Shown here in pieces: positions 1 through 7,865 of a DNA stretch of 43,917 nt. The position numbers and the translations under genes are program-made. Where the stretch lies: positions 1 to 43,917 of the forward strand of contig NZ_PDZH01000027.1 of the NCBI RefSeq assembly GCF_002735695.1, written 5' to 3'. Within the stretch, counting starts at the first letter, position 1; each line of letters starts with the position of its first letter. The notes beneath the pieces were generated by a model. The model was not told the DNA's origin. It did no database searches and saw nothing but the letters and a program-made list of their open reading frames with translations. Source of the DNA: Chitinimonas sp. BJB300. GTDB taxonomy: Bacteria > Pseudomonadota > Gammaproteobacteria > Burkholderiales > Chitinimonadaceae.

Positions 1-116
1 AATGCCTGAGCATCAAGACGCAGAAGAACCCATTCGCACTTTGCCGCAAGTTACTGATCAACGCCTCCCGCGCGGCTTATGATCAGTTACAGCTGCTTCT
101 CGCAGCTACTGCGTAA
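1..116 (+). CDS. C-terminal end of an unidentified protein (partial)
   Basis: An open frame enters from the left edge (first whole codon at base 3) and ends at TAA 114-116, giving 37 residues. The composition is protein-like and amphipathic-helical, with a stretch reading NPFALCRKLLINASRAAYDQ before an alanine/leucine-rich tail. This recalls the helical ends of phasin-like granule proteins, but that is a guess from composition only. It is convergent with the PqaA-like gene that ends at 149. A second forward frame is also open from the edge to a TGA at 80-82, but its residues look less natural. Inverted copies of a GTTACTGATCA-type word (50-60 and 80-90) and a perfect AGCTGC/GCAGCT hairpin (91-107) lie inside this end and may act in termination. 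Confidence 0.45.
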   Translation, partial: CLSIKTQKNPFALCRKLLINASRAAYDQLQLLLAATA

Positions 117-148
117 CATCAGTTACTCAAATTATGTCTGGCGATACC

Positions 149-1633
149 TTATTTCGTATGGGTGGCAGCACTGCCTTGACTCAGCGTTAGCGTGCCATAG
201 TTTAAAGGCACGGGTTGACCGCCAGGGTAGGTACGTGGCCAGATCAAGGGCGGTGAAGTCAATGGCAGCCCTTCGCTTTCCAGCTCGATAAAGTACGACT
301 GCCAGCCGGTTTGGGAAGGGTCGGGTTGGTAGCTGAACCGGCAGCCATTGGCATTGCATCCGCCGCTGACTTCATGTTGTTGATAGTTGATGTTGGAGCG
401 CAGGCGGAAGTCACGTTTCGTTGGATTGATCGCTACCCAGGCACGTGCATTGGTGGCTTGCGTATCGGTTTCCAAGGTGACCATGCCTGATGCCGGGTCG
501 GACGAAACTGTGACGCGTGGTGTACGCTGACCTTCCAATGTATGCGTCAGATATTTACCCATATTCTCCAATACCAACGCGCCGTTGATAGCATGCGACT
601 GGTTCGGCAGGTAACGGACCAGGGTAGTGCCGGTAAATTTTGGCAGGTAGGCCCAGGCTGAATCCGGTACGGCAAAGTCGTCGCCCGCGGCCGATATCAT
701 GTATTTATCCAGCCTTGCCATCTGGGTTGGGTAGTTCACCACATCTTCAAACGCCGTCAGGCGGTCAAGTGCTGGTGTGCTTGCCAAAATGTCATCGACC
801 ACTTTGTTATCCACATAGTTACGTAACGCCACCGGCCATTCGTTGCCATAGCTGCGGTAAACATGCGTGAAGTTCTCTTTTACATTCCAAAAGTCCGCCA
901 CGATAGGCACGACAGCCTTGACGCGCTCGTCGTTCAGGCCGGTAAGCCATGCAGTCCAGCCACGCTTGGATGCGCCGGCCAGCACGAAACTGGCGGTACC
1001 CTGGGTTTGCTGTTGCTGCACCACATTCATCGCTTCACGCACGGCTTGCGCCATTGGCAGGTGCAAAGAGCTGAAGCGTTCTGTCTCTGGCGCATCGATA
1101 AACCGCCGCCACGTAAACGCCACCAAGTCATCTTCACGGCCCGGCGGGCGTCCATCCAGCGACAATTGCTGGTTGGGCACGAAGTACAGGTCGGCAACGA
1201 CAATGCCCAACTTGTTCGCCAGTACCTTGCCAGGGAAGTCCACCGGCTTGCCCTTGATATCGTCTGGTGTTGGTAGATTGATGCCACTGTTGATGTAAAG
1301 CAGGGTAGGCGCATTGGCGCGCAGGTTTTTCGGCCTGTAGATGCGTAGTTCGTGCTGCCATTGCGGCGTGTCGCTGGTCAACGTGGAAAAGTTGCGCGGC
1401 CAGGTTTGTGAGACAAAGCGATAACGGCGTGTTTGCACCTGCCCATCGAGTGATTCGTCAATGAGTTCTGCGGGCTTGGCAGTGGGCGCTGCGGCGGCAA
1501 AATAGTCTCGGACAATGCCTTGTTCACTGTGTACCGGCGGGTTGTTGCTGATGCAGGCACTTAACAGTGTCAATGCACCTATCCCGAACAAGGAACGGGC
1601 CAGCGGTTTCCTAATAGCTAATTTCACAAGCAT
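149..1633 (-). CDS. PhoPQ-activated pathogenicity-related (PqaA-type) lipoprotein, alpha/beta hydrolase fold
   Basis: About 494 residues, with a lipoprotein signal ending in a lipobox LLSAC, so it is probably anchored in the envelope. The body matches the PqaA/PhoPQ-activated protein family: a serine-nucleophile elbow GASKRGW, an acid region AAGDDFAVPD and a late histidine in NQSHAI, in alpha/beta-hydrolase order, followed by a C-terminal beta-rich domain. The natural substrate of the family is not settled; a peptidase or esterase role is only inferred from the fold. The start is uncertain. The ATG at 1633 gives a normal lipoprotein signal but its AAGG lies directly against the start codon; an upstream TTG at 1672 has GAGG one base before it and would add 13 residues. 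The gene stands alone, convergent with the partial gene at the left edge. Confidence 0.85.
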   Translation of the reverse strand: MLVKLAIRKPLARSLFGIGALTLLSACISNNPPVHSEQGIVRDYFAAAAPTAKPAELIDESLDGQVQTRRYRFVSQTWPRNFSTLTSDTPQWQHELRIYRPKNLRANAPTLLYINSGINLPTPDDIKGKPVDFPGKVLANKLGIVVADLYFVPNQQLSLDGRPPGREDDLVAFTWRRFIDAPETERFSSLHLPMAQAVREAMNVVQQQQTQGTASFVLAGASKRGWTAWLTGLNDERVKAVVPIVADFWNVKENFTHVYRSYGNEWPVALRNYVDNKVVDDILASTPALDRLTAFEDVVNYPTQMARLDKYMISAAGDDFAVPDSAWAYLPKFTGTTLVRYLPNQSHAINGALVLENMGKYLTHTLEGQRTPRVTVSSDPASGMVTLETDTQATNARAWVAINPTKRDFRLRSNINYQQHEVSGGCNANGCRFSYQPDPSQTGWQSYFIELESEGLPLTSPPLIWPRTYPGGQPVPLNYGTLTLSQGSAATHTK

Positions 1634-2386
1634 CCTTAATGTAAAACAGGTCGGTATTACCCGGATTGCCAAGCCTCGTTGCCTAGGTGGTCTTGAGGGG
1701 GCGGTCTATTCCGGCTCCCTTCGTCGTACTTGCCCGGCACTGGTTCACCGTTGTGGCTGAAGAGGCGGCAATATAATTTCCGTCACATTTGTGCCCAGCC
1801 ATTGGCCGGTAAGGCACTAAATGACGGTGAAGGGTTGGACAGGCTCGGGTACTGATTCTTCGACTCGAAAGTATCACAGAGGATGTTGTGGCTGTATGGG
1901 GCTTAATGAGAGCGAAATGAACTAGTACTTCAAAGCGCCGCTACATTTAGAGTCTGCTGACGACCTATAGCCTGTAGATATTGGGTAAATGGGTTGCAAC
2001 AAGCCAATCGCATAAATCCCGATTAGATGGGTACAGAGGATAGAAATGAGATGGGTGCTTTTTCGCTGATAACGATTTGGCGATCAGACTGGATGAACCA
2101 GAAAAGACCGGACCAAGCACTGGTGAGGGTACCGAGGAGCAGCTTGATCGCAAAAGAGGCACCTGCAGGGGGGACAGCCAGGGAGTGGGCTCTGCAGATG
2201 CCTCGCTAACCGTTGAAACCTGTTCAACATCTTAAATTACGCGTTATCTAAGTTGGAGCTTATGTGTTGCTCGTGAGCCCTTCTTAGAAATTCGTAGCCT
2301 GATGGACTATGTAGATTCCGGTATCCGGGCTACGCATCACCCCGCTAAGAGTTTCGCGCTAAAGACGATTGAACGGGTTTCGGTGT
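1634..2386. other. Intergenic region of about 750 bp without a supported gene
   Basis: Short open frames occur on both strands (for example 1683-1877 and 1965-2162 reverse, 2027-2209 forward), but none has a convincing ribosome site or protein-like composition. A small nested palindrome lies at about 2311-2334 (GTAG...CCGG-TAT-CCGG...CTAC). It follows the stop of the reverse-strand BON gene and may be its terminator or a decayed REP-like unit. An ACCTGTTCAAC word near 2219-2229 weakly resembles the ends of the short repeats found later in the window. Confidence 0.5.
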
Positions 2387-2740
2387 TTAGTTGGTTTTTA
2401 CTTGTAGATCGTCCTGAACGCCCTTGACGCCTTCAACTTGCGCTACGACTTGCAGGGCACGTTCGCTGGCTTGTGCGTTATTGACCGAACCGCTCAATGT
2501 GACTTGCCCACCACGTGTGGTGACCTTGATATCAAGGGCAGAAAGGCTCTTGTCTGCGACCAATGCTGCTTTTACCTTGGCAGTGATGGCTGCATCGTCG
2601 AGTTGGTTCTCAGTCTTGACGATAGGGCCTGCGCCGGCGATTTCAGCTGGCTTTACATCAAGGGCAAATGCTGGGCTGGCGAGTGCTGCTGCGAAAGCAA
2701 GGGCTGCGGCGATGCTGCTGATAGTTTGACGATTCTGCAT
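2387..2740 (-). CDS. BON-domain periplasmic protein (OsmY-like)
   Basis: A precursor of 117 residues. A cleavable signal peptide (about residues 1-26, ending ASPAFA) is followed by a short linker and one BON domain of about 65 residues. The domain has the family pattern: DDAAITAKVKAAL helix, a strand with KVTTRGGQVTLSGSV, and a final VEGVKGVQDDLQV strand. BON proteins are periplasmic, bind phospholipid and are commonly induced by envelope or osmotic stress. The start at 2740 is preferred over the longer open frame (to 2890) because AAGGA lies 8 bases upstream and the signal peptide begins there. Transcription probably starts from the sigma-54 promoter at 2817-2832, about 80 bases upstream, which is unusual for an OsmY-type gene. 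Confidence 0.9.
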   Translation of the reverse strand: MQNRQTISSIAAALAFAAALASPAFALDVKPAEIAGAGPIVKTENQLDDAAITAKVKAALVADKSLSALDIKVTTRGGQVTLSGSVNNAQASERALQVVAQVEGVKGVQDDLQVKTN

Positions 2741-2816
2741 TGGGAAAGTCCTTTTTCGTAAGCTTGTAAGCGGATCAACAAGGCGCATTAGGATCAGCGC
2801 CACGCTTGTCCTATTT

Positions 2817-2832
2817 AGCAAACCGCGTGCCA
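2817..2832 (-). promoter_or_regulatory. Sigma-54 (-24/-12) promoter of the BON gene
   Basis: Reading the reverse strand, the site is TGGCACG-CGGT-TTGCT, which matches the RpoN consensus TGGCACG-N4-TTGC without a mismatch and has the required GG-N10-GC spacing. It points at the BON-domain gene, whose ATG is about 77 bases downstream of the -12 element. No enhancer-binding-protein site was identified upstream. Such a match arises rarely by chance, but only transcript mapping would prove use. Confidence 0.8.
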
Positions 2833-3262
2833 GATAATAAAATCCTTTATATTTCAAATGGATAGATTTCTTTTCTGTGTGCTGTTGCAATGGGAAGGCG
2901 CGTAGTGCTATGCAAAATTGTCGGCTTAGGGCGACATACTGTGTGCTGTGTGCTTATTTGGATGGGTTTTGCGGGCTCAAGAAGTAAGCCTAGCCGATTT
3001 TTGGCTGCCACCCATTGAAATACGAACGGGATTTTCGTGATGGCTAGTAGTTTGATCTGTAAGGTAAACCACGGGGATTTTGCAGGCCATGCACTGTGTG
3101 AAGCAGGGTTCTGAGATTATATATTCTTCTTGTCGTGGTTTCGCGACGCTGCGTTGCTGACGCGTGTGACCGTTACTCAGCGAAAAGCAAATCAAGCTAG
3201 CAAATCAGGGTGCAAGCCAGTCTATCAGCGCCTATTTGCACCCTTGCTGCGCAAAGCGGACT
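2833..3262. other. Intergenic region with a strong hairpin (3207-3244)
   Basis: No gene is supported here. Open frames at 2977-3195 (reverse) and 3130-3381 (forward) lack ribosome sites and run into the repeat element. A perfect 9-bp inverted repeat, AGGGTGCAA at 3207-3215 and TTGCACCCT at 3236-3244, encloses a 20-base loop. It lies downstream of the reverse SnoaL-like gene and could be a terminator or RNA-processing hairpin, although no T-run follows on either strand. Confidence 0.5.
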
Positions 3263-3365
3263 TTAGAACCTATTTACGATCTTACTGCGCAGCTGCGGTC
3301 AGGGCTCATGTGCCGCCCTTCACCCAGCTGACAGCTGCTCGTGACAGATCGGAAACAGGTTCTTA
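3263..3365. mobile_element. MITE-like element A with TTA target duplication
   Basis: A 97-bp unit (3266-3362) has 17-bp terminal inverted repeats: GAACCTATTTACGATCT at the left end and, on the opposite strand, GAACCTGTTTCCGATCT at the right end (15 of 17 identical). Directly outside lie TTA (3263-3265) and TTA (3363-3365), fitting a 3-bp target-site duplication. It has no coding capacity. Ends beginning GAACCTG and a TNA duplication are features of the IS1031 group of the IS5 family, so it is probably mobilised in trans by such an IS. The right TTA is the complement of the TAA stop codon of the SnoaL-like gene, so the element seems to have inserted at that stop codon. Confidence 0.75.
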
Positions 3366-3734
3366 CATATCGCTGTCGTAGAAGAATTCCTCGCGCACAA
3401 TCTTGCCGTTCTTCACCGTATACAGGCCTATCTCATCGAGCTGCATACGTTTGCCGGAGGGTTTGTTCGTGACGTCGTACTGAAACCGAATGGCAAAACG
3501 GTCGCCGTGCGGCCATGGTCCGGTAATGTTGGCGGAATGGACTTCATGATTCTCTATCCACCATTTGCCTTTGCCTTTGATAGCGGTGTGGCCTTTCACC
3601 TCTTTCTGCCCGTTCGGCATCTCCAATGCTTCCACGCTCAGTGCATCAGCTGCATATAACGTATCAAGTGCTTCGTCGGTCTTTCTTTCCTTGCAAAGGG
3701 CGACCAATTGTTTTGCGATTGACATCGTGCTCAT
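3363..3734 (-). CDS. SnoaL-like / NTF2-fold protein
   Basis: A protein of 123 residues in the NTF2-like superfamily. It has an N-terminal helix pair (ALCKERKTDEALDTLYA), a central conserved GHTAIKGKGKWW segment with the HEVHSANITGPWPHGDRFAI strand pair, and an acidic final strand KIVREEFFYDSD. This layout is typical of stand-alone SnoaL-like domain proteins. Relatives are small cytoplasmic proteins of varied or unknown function, and no catalytic residues can be assigned with confidence. The start at 3734 is well supported by AGGAGG about 7 bases upstream. No signal peptide is present. Its stop codon coincides with one copy of the target duplication of repeat element A, so the element directly abuts the coding end without changing it. 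Confidence 0.85.
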   Translation of the reverse strand: MSTMSIAKQLVALCKERKTDEALDTLYAADALSVEALEMPNGQKEVKGHTAIKGKGKWWIENHEVHSANITGPWPHGDRFAIRFQYDVTNKPSGKRMQLDEIGLYTVKNGKIVREEFFYDSDM

Positions 3735-3994
3735 ATGATTTCCTCCTGGTGGATAAAGGTACGTAAAGGCCGAAGCAGTTTAGTACTTCTGTTCTGGCCC
3801 TATGCATTGAAATGCCGTGTTCTAGCCAGTGCTTAAACCTATGGGCAGCCGCTTGATCTAAATAGGTAAGCCCGCAGCCAAGCTAGACGAGCAGATGCTT
3901 TCTGGAGACGGCGCTGAAAATAGGTATGCTATGCAATGGGTTAGGTGGACTACTGCGAACAACTAACCTCGACTGAATATAATAGGAGGTGACG

Positions 3995-4390
3995 ATGGTG
4001 AGGCAGAATGTCGTGAGTAAATGGCTAGCGGTATTTCTTCTGGCTTGTGTGGCCTTTACTGCACAGGCGAAAGAAGTCGGGACCGTATACTGGGTGCCGT
4101 TTCAGATTCAAACCTATCTACCCGTCACGGTCGACGACATTGCCACCATGATGGACGCGCCCTGCGTCTTAACGTCGGAAGGCGCGATACGGGATATTGT
4201 CGAGGCGGCCAAGCCTACCCAAAAGCCTTTCAATGGGAATGCGGTAAGGGCAAAAATCAGCGAGGGGAAGGCAACACTTGTCGTTGATAACCAGGGCACC
4301 TTGAACATGGGCGGAAAAATGCTTGCCATGAGCGAGGAAACTCTAAAGGAAGTCGTACTAAAGCATGGCGGCTGTCCAATAGAAAAGTAG
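3995..4390 (+). CDS. Small secreted protein of unknown function
   Basis: About 131 residues. The ATG at 3995 is preferred because AGGAGGT (3984-3990) sits at a suitable distance; the GTG at 3989 overlaps that site. Residues 1 to about 26 form a signal peptide (hydrophobic WLAVFLLACVAF, cleavage after AQA), so the product is probably periplasmic. The mature part has a strand-rich start, a helix-rich middle and two cysteines, one in DAPCVLTS and one near the C-terminus in GGCPIEK, which could form a disulfide. I do not recognise a family. It is a single gene, divergent from the SnoaL-like gene across about 260 bp. Confidence 0.7.
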   Translation: MVRQNVVSKWLAVFLLACVAFTAQAKEVGTVYWVPFQIQTYLPVTVDDIATMMDAPCVLTSEGAIRDIVEAAKPTQKPFNGNAVRAKISEGKATLVVDNQGTLNMGGKMLAMSEETLKEVVLKHGGCPIEK

Positions 4391-4821
4391 TTAGTTTTCC
4401 GGTGCTGCGAATGCCCCGATTTTCCTAACCATGATCAAGTTCATCCTGGTATTACTCGCTTGTTTGCAACAGGCGGCAACTCCTCATTTTGAATAAGCCT
4501 ATACAGCGATTGACGGTTGTCCATCGCTGCTTGGCGTGACCGTCTACAAGACCATTTCTGTTTAAATGAGAGTTAATCAAGCATTTGATTTTAAAGTTTT
4601 ATTTCCGTAATTCCTTTGGTGTGTAAGGAACAAATGTACTGGCTCTGTTGTGTTGCTACGACAACTATGCGTTCAGTGAAATACAAATATATGACCACTT
4701 ATTGGAATTGGTTAAGCTTTGCGCCGGGCAAGGCTGGCAGGGGTGCCAGTTGCGCCTGTGTGTTGGCGAGAGCCAATCGGGTTCGAGGACCGATCAAATC
4801 TAATAAAGTGGAGATACTAAT
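4391..4821. promoter_or_regulatory. Porin upstream region with two palindromes
   Basis: No gene is supported in this 430-bp gap. Two palindromes precede the porin: AATCAA-GCAT-TTGATT at 4575-4590, in an AT-rich stretch, and CTGGCA-GGGG-TGCCAG at 4734-4749, about 75 bases before the start codon. The second has CTGG...CCAG half-sites like the candidate GntR operator upstream of the GlcNAc kinase at 17963-17979, but with different spacing, so shared control is only a suggestion. A clear -10/-35 pair could not be assigned. Confidence 0.35.
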
Positions 4822-5850
4822 ATGCTCAAGCGCGTGATGATCGCGGCTGTAGTTGCAGCGGCATTTTCCGCACCAGCGTTTGCCGGCCTCAATCTTGGTG
4901 GTACTGCTGAGCTAAATTTCGTCTACGACAAAGGCAAAACCGAATACACCGACAATGCTTGGCGGTCGGGACTGGACCGCGCCATCGTGATCAATATCGA
5001 TGGCGAGACCAAGCTTGATACTTTAGGCAGCCTGAACTTCCGTGTGTCGCAAAAAGTCGCAGAGGGCGACCGGACGCCGGCAGTCGGGTCGCGTGAAGCA
5101 TGGGTTGGCCTGACAGGCGACTGGGGCACTTTCCGTGGAGGTCGCCAATTTTTAAATAGTTATCTCACCCTGGACTGGCCGTACGGCCAAGGCGGTTTTT
5201 GGGAACTGGCCGAGCGCGACCTGGGCAATTGGGGCGGCAGTGGTAAGGTGACTGCGCCTATCTATATGTCGCAATCGCTGAATTACCTGTCACCCAAAAT
5301 GGGCGGTTTCAGCTACAGCGTGCAATACGCCTGGGCCGAAAAGTCCAACGATGCAAAGTTGCGCGAGGGAGCCACAACCGATATTTCCTTGAACTATGCG
5401 GCGGGCGACCTGAGCCTGAACGGTGGGTTTCTCACCGCCAAGGGCGTGAACAACTTTGATGGCAAGACAGACCAAAGCGACAAAGACCAGCAGTACTACT
5501 TTGGCGCTACCTACAACGTGGGCGGGGGGCTATTGGTTCGGGGTTTGTACACGGGCTACGAGCACAAGAGTACAGCGGGTGATAAAGCCAAGGGCAGCGA
5601 CTTGATTACGGGGCTGACCTACAGCTGGGCCAAACACTATGTGAAGCTTGGTTTGTTGCACCGTGTGGACAAGGCTTCGATGCTGACCACTCGCAAAGAC
5701 TTCAATCTGGTCAAGGCGGAATACGGCTACAGCTTGGCGTCGAATGTCGTGGGTTATATGCGGGTAAGCCAGAAGAAATGGGGCAAGGAATCAATGGGCA
5801 AGGGCGAAAGCTATACCCAGTTCCTGACTGGAGTATGGGCTGGTTTTTAG
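4822..5850 (+). CDS. Outer-membrane porin (general Gram-negative porin type)
   Basis: A precursor of 342 residues. A signal peptide (residues 1-21, ending APAFA) is followed by a beta-barrel sequence of alternating polar and aromatic strands, with the motif WVGLTGDWGTFRGGRQF, many GxxY/F strand ends and a terminal VWAGF. A C-terminal phenylalanine is the usual recognition signal for the BAM assembly machinery. Length and layout fit betaproteobacterial 16-strand porins of the OmpC/Porin_4 type, which form trimeric diffusion channels. The start has GGAGA about 7 bases upstream. Because two sugar-uptake operons lie in the window, a role in oligosaccharide entry is possible but cannot be read from the sequence. 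The gene is monocistronic, with a hairpin at 5886-5910 after it. Confidence 0.85.
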   Translation: MLKRVMIAAVVAAAFSAPAFAGLNLGGTAELNFVYDKGKTEYTDNAWRSGLDRAIVINIDGETKLDTLGSLNFRVSQKVAEGDRTPAVGSREAWVGLTGDWGTFRGGRQFLNSYLTLDWPYGQGGFWELAERDLGNWGGSGKVTAPIYMSQSLNYLSPKMGGFSYSVQYAWAEKSNDAKLREGATTDISLNYAAGDLSLNGGFLTAKGVNNFDGKTDQSDKDQQYYFGATYNVGGGLLVRGLYTGYEHKSTAGDKAKGSDLITGLTYSWAKHYVKLGLLHRVDKASMLTTRKDFNLVKAEYGYSLASNVVGYMRVSQKKWGKESMGKGESYTQFLTGVWAGF

Positions 5851-5885
5851 CAGGTGCTCACCGGACGGTTCAATGCATGCCTGGA

Positions 5886-5910
5886 AAGAGGGCGCTGCGG
5901 TTGCCCTCTT
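5886..5910 (+). terminator. Hairpin terminator after the porin
   Basis: A perfect 8-bp stem, AAGAGGGC (5886-5893) and GCCCTCTT (5903-5910), with a 9-base loop, lies 36 bases after the porin stop. The U-tract is weak. Outer ATGCCTGG and CCAGGCAT arms (about 5877 and 5942) can form a larger enclosing stem. Confidence 0.6.
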
Positions 5911-6049
5911 GTCATGTTGGCAGAATGCGGTGCGCTGCCTGCCAGGCATTGGATGTGTGCTTAATCCACTAAGCTGGCGTTTGCGATTAGGTCCAGTGAA
6001 TTACTCGCGGTGTAGAATCGGATTTCTACAAATCTAATTTCCTTCAACG

Positions 6050-7408
6050 ATGCGAGATGTAGTTCAGGCAATACGTCAGCAACGCTTGCACGAATTGGAC
6101 TCCTGGCTGGAGCGCATCGTGATTTGGGGCGCTGCTGCCGGTGTCGGACTGGTCATCGTGCTGTTTGCCCGCCTTAGCGATTACCTGGGCCAGCATTTCC
6201 ATCTGCTTCAGGCCGATTACAGCTGGGCCCCGCTTCTACTGACCCCACTTGGGGGCATGCTGATTGTCTAAACTGCGCGCCGCTGGTTTATGGGAGCTGA
6301 AGGCAGTGGCATTCCACAGACTATTGCTGCATTACAGGTTATTGGGCCGGACGCCAAGGTTGAGCGTTTTCTTTCGATGAAGATTGCGTTTGCCAAAGTA
6401 ATGCTTGGCTCAACGGCGGTTGGCCTGGGTTTCTCGATGGGGCGGGAAGGGCCATCGGTGCAGGTGGGGGCCAGCATCATGTATGCAATACGCCGCTTCT
6501 TGCCGCTCGACCATATTACGGCGCCCCATCATTTGATTCTGGCGGGCGGCGCGGCCGGGATTGCTGCAGCGTTCAATACGCCTTTGGCCGGTATCATCTT
6601 CGCGATAGAAGAGCTATCGCGCAAATTCGAGCAGAAGACCAATGGGGTGTTGCTGACGGCTATCGTATTGGCTGGGGTTGTGTCGATTTCTCAGCAAGTT
6701 AACTATCTCTACTTCGGCCATTTCGCTGTCTCGCGCATCGATTCCGCCATTATCCTGCCCGTTTTGGTTTGCAGCCTTGTATGTGGCGTCATCGGTGGCT
6801 TGTTCAGCCGCACCTTGCTGTGGGCGACGCAGCCCTGGCCCGGTTCAATCGGGCGGTTTCGCAGCCTGCATCCCGTCTGGTTCGCCGGTGGTTGCGGCTT
6901 GTTGGTAGCGTTGTTGGGTTTGCTGACACATGGGGCCAGCTATGGATCGGGCTACGACGCCACCCGTGAAATGCTGCTTAGCCCTCAGGTGGCATCCTGG
7001 ACCTTCGCCCCAGCCAAGTTGTTTGCAACGTTGATTTCCTACTTCAGCGGTGTACCGGGCGGTATTTTCGCCCCCAGCCTCGCCGTTGGCGCAGGGATAG
7101 GTCACAATTTGGCGCCCTTGCTGGGCCAGGAAATTCCCAGCGCCAGCATCTATGTACTCTGCATAGCGGCCTTTCTGGGCGCGGTGAAGCAAGCACCTAT
7201 CACTGCTTTCATCATTGTCATGGAAATGATTGATGGCCACGAGATGGTGCTGAGTCTGATGGCGGCGACGTTGATTGCCTCGCTCGTCGGCAAATTGTTC
7301 AGTCCACCGCTTTACCACACGCTGGCGCAGCGCCAGCTTGGATTGACCCCAACCGATACAACCGTGCAAAAAATGGAAGCGGAAGCACAAAAGAAACCGG
7401 CACCATAA
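6050..7408 (+). pseudogene. ClC-family chloride/proton antiporter with an in-frame TAA
   Basis: Frames 6050-6271 and 6290-7408 are the same reading frame, separated only by TAA at 6269-6271 and six further codons. Read through, they give about 452 residues, normal for a ClcA-type ClC protein. All signature motifs follow the stop: GSGIPQ, GREGPSVQ with the gating glutamate, AIEELSRKF with the internal proton glutamate of antiporters, and GGIFAPSLAVGAG. The first 73 residues, a cytoplasmic helix and the first membrane helices, precede the stop. A restart at the ATG at 6290 would lack helices needed for the fold, so the gene is probably inactive unless the codon is read through or is a sequencing error. 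The rest shows no frameshift, so the lesion looks recent. No clear ribosome site precedes 6050. Confidence 0.8.
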
Positions 7409-7469
7409 GATAAGCGCACATTCTGTCGAGCCCTGGTAATAGGGCGTTAACGAACCACTGGGAAGCGAA

Positions 7470-7784
7470 ATGGCGAATGACCAAGCAGTGTTTATTTATC
7501 TCGACGGTATCAATTTGCCGGAAGAAATTTACGAAAAATTCGACGTCGCCACGCTGGAAGAACAGCTTGTCAAGGCAATCAAAACGCAAGGGCTGGGTGA
7601 GTTCGACGGGAATGAGTTCGGCACCACCGAGGTAATGCTCACGCTGTATGGGCCGTCGGCCGAGAAACTTTATGCAGGCATCGAATCCATTATCGCCCGC
7701 TACCCACTGTGTAAAGGTGCGCGCGTTATTCTGCGCAGTGGTGGGCCGGGTTCGCCAGAGCGGGAGTTACGGGTTCGGACTTAA
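7470..7784 (+). CDS. Conserved-looking small cytoplasmic protein of unknown function
   Basis: A protein of 104 residues, without signal peptide or membrane segment. It is acidic at the N-terminus (YLDGINLPEEIYEKFD), with a helix that looks regulatory (TLEEQLVKAI), the segment GEFDGNEFGTTEVMLTLYGP, and a basic C-terminal tail (GGPGSPERELRVRT). It resembles small uncharacterised proteobacterial proteins of this length, but I cannot name a Pfam family with confidence. A GGGAAG stretch lies about 8 bases before the start. It is 61 bp downstream of the broken ClC gene in the same direction, and repeat element C begins within 10 bp of its stop. Confidence 0.7.
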   Translation: MANDQAVFIYLDGINLPEEIYEKFDVATLEEQLVKAIKTQGLGEFDGNEFGTTEVMLTLYGPSAEKLYAGIESIIARYPLCKGARVILRSGGPGSPERELRVRT

Positions 7785-7792
7785 TGGGATTC

Positions 7793-7865
7793 TAAGTACT
7801 TGTCTAAAGTCTGCTAAGCGTCGGCAATACGGCATTGAAAAAGTAAGATCGCAGGCAGGTTCTAA
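7793..7865. mobile_element. MITE-like element C (67 bp) with TAA duplication
   Basis: The unit 7796-7862 is flanked by TAA at 7793-7795 and 7863-7865. Its left end (GTACTTGTCTAAAGTCT, then GCTAAGCGTCGGCAATACGG) matches the inverted right end of element B. Its right end, read on the reverse strand, is GAACCTGCCTGCGATCTTAC and matches the left end of element A. It is therefore a chimera of the two types and begins only 8 bp after the stop of the 7470-7784 gene. Confidence 0.65.

Noticed and set aside
50-117. Inverted GTTACTGATCA words as a recombination site
   Set aside because: They lie within a plausible coding end, and no integrase or second copy supports an attachment site.
863-1298. Forward open frames inside the PqaA-like gene
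   Set aside because: They are antisense shadows of a gene with clear domain motifs and have no ribosome site.
1683-2209. Small open frames in the gap after the PqaA-like gene
   Set aside because: No ribosome site, no domain pattern and unnatural composition on both strands.
2741-2890. N-terminal extension of the BON protein
   Set aside because: The signal peptide and ribosome site start at 2740, and the sigma-54 promoter lies inside the extension.
4783-4800. GGTTCGAGG word suggesting a tRNA T-loop
   Set aside because: No acceptor, D or anticodon stems can be drawn around it.
4616-4837. Open frame upstream of the porin
   Set aside because: It overlaps the porin start, covers the promoter region and has no ribosome site.
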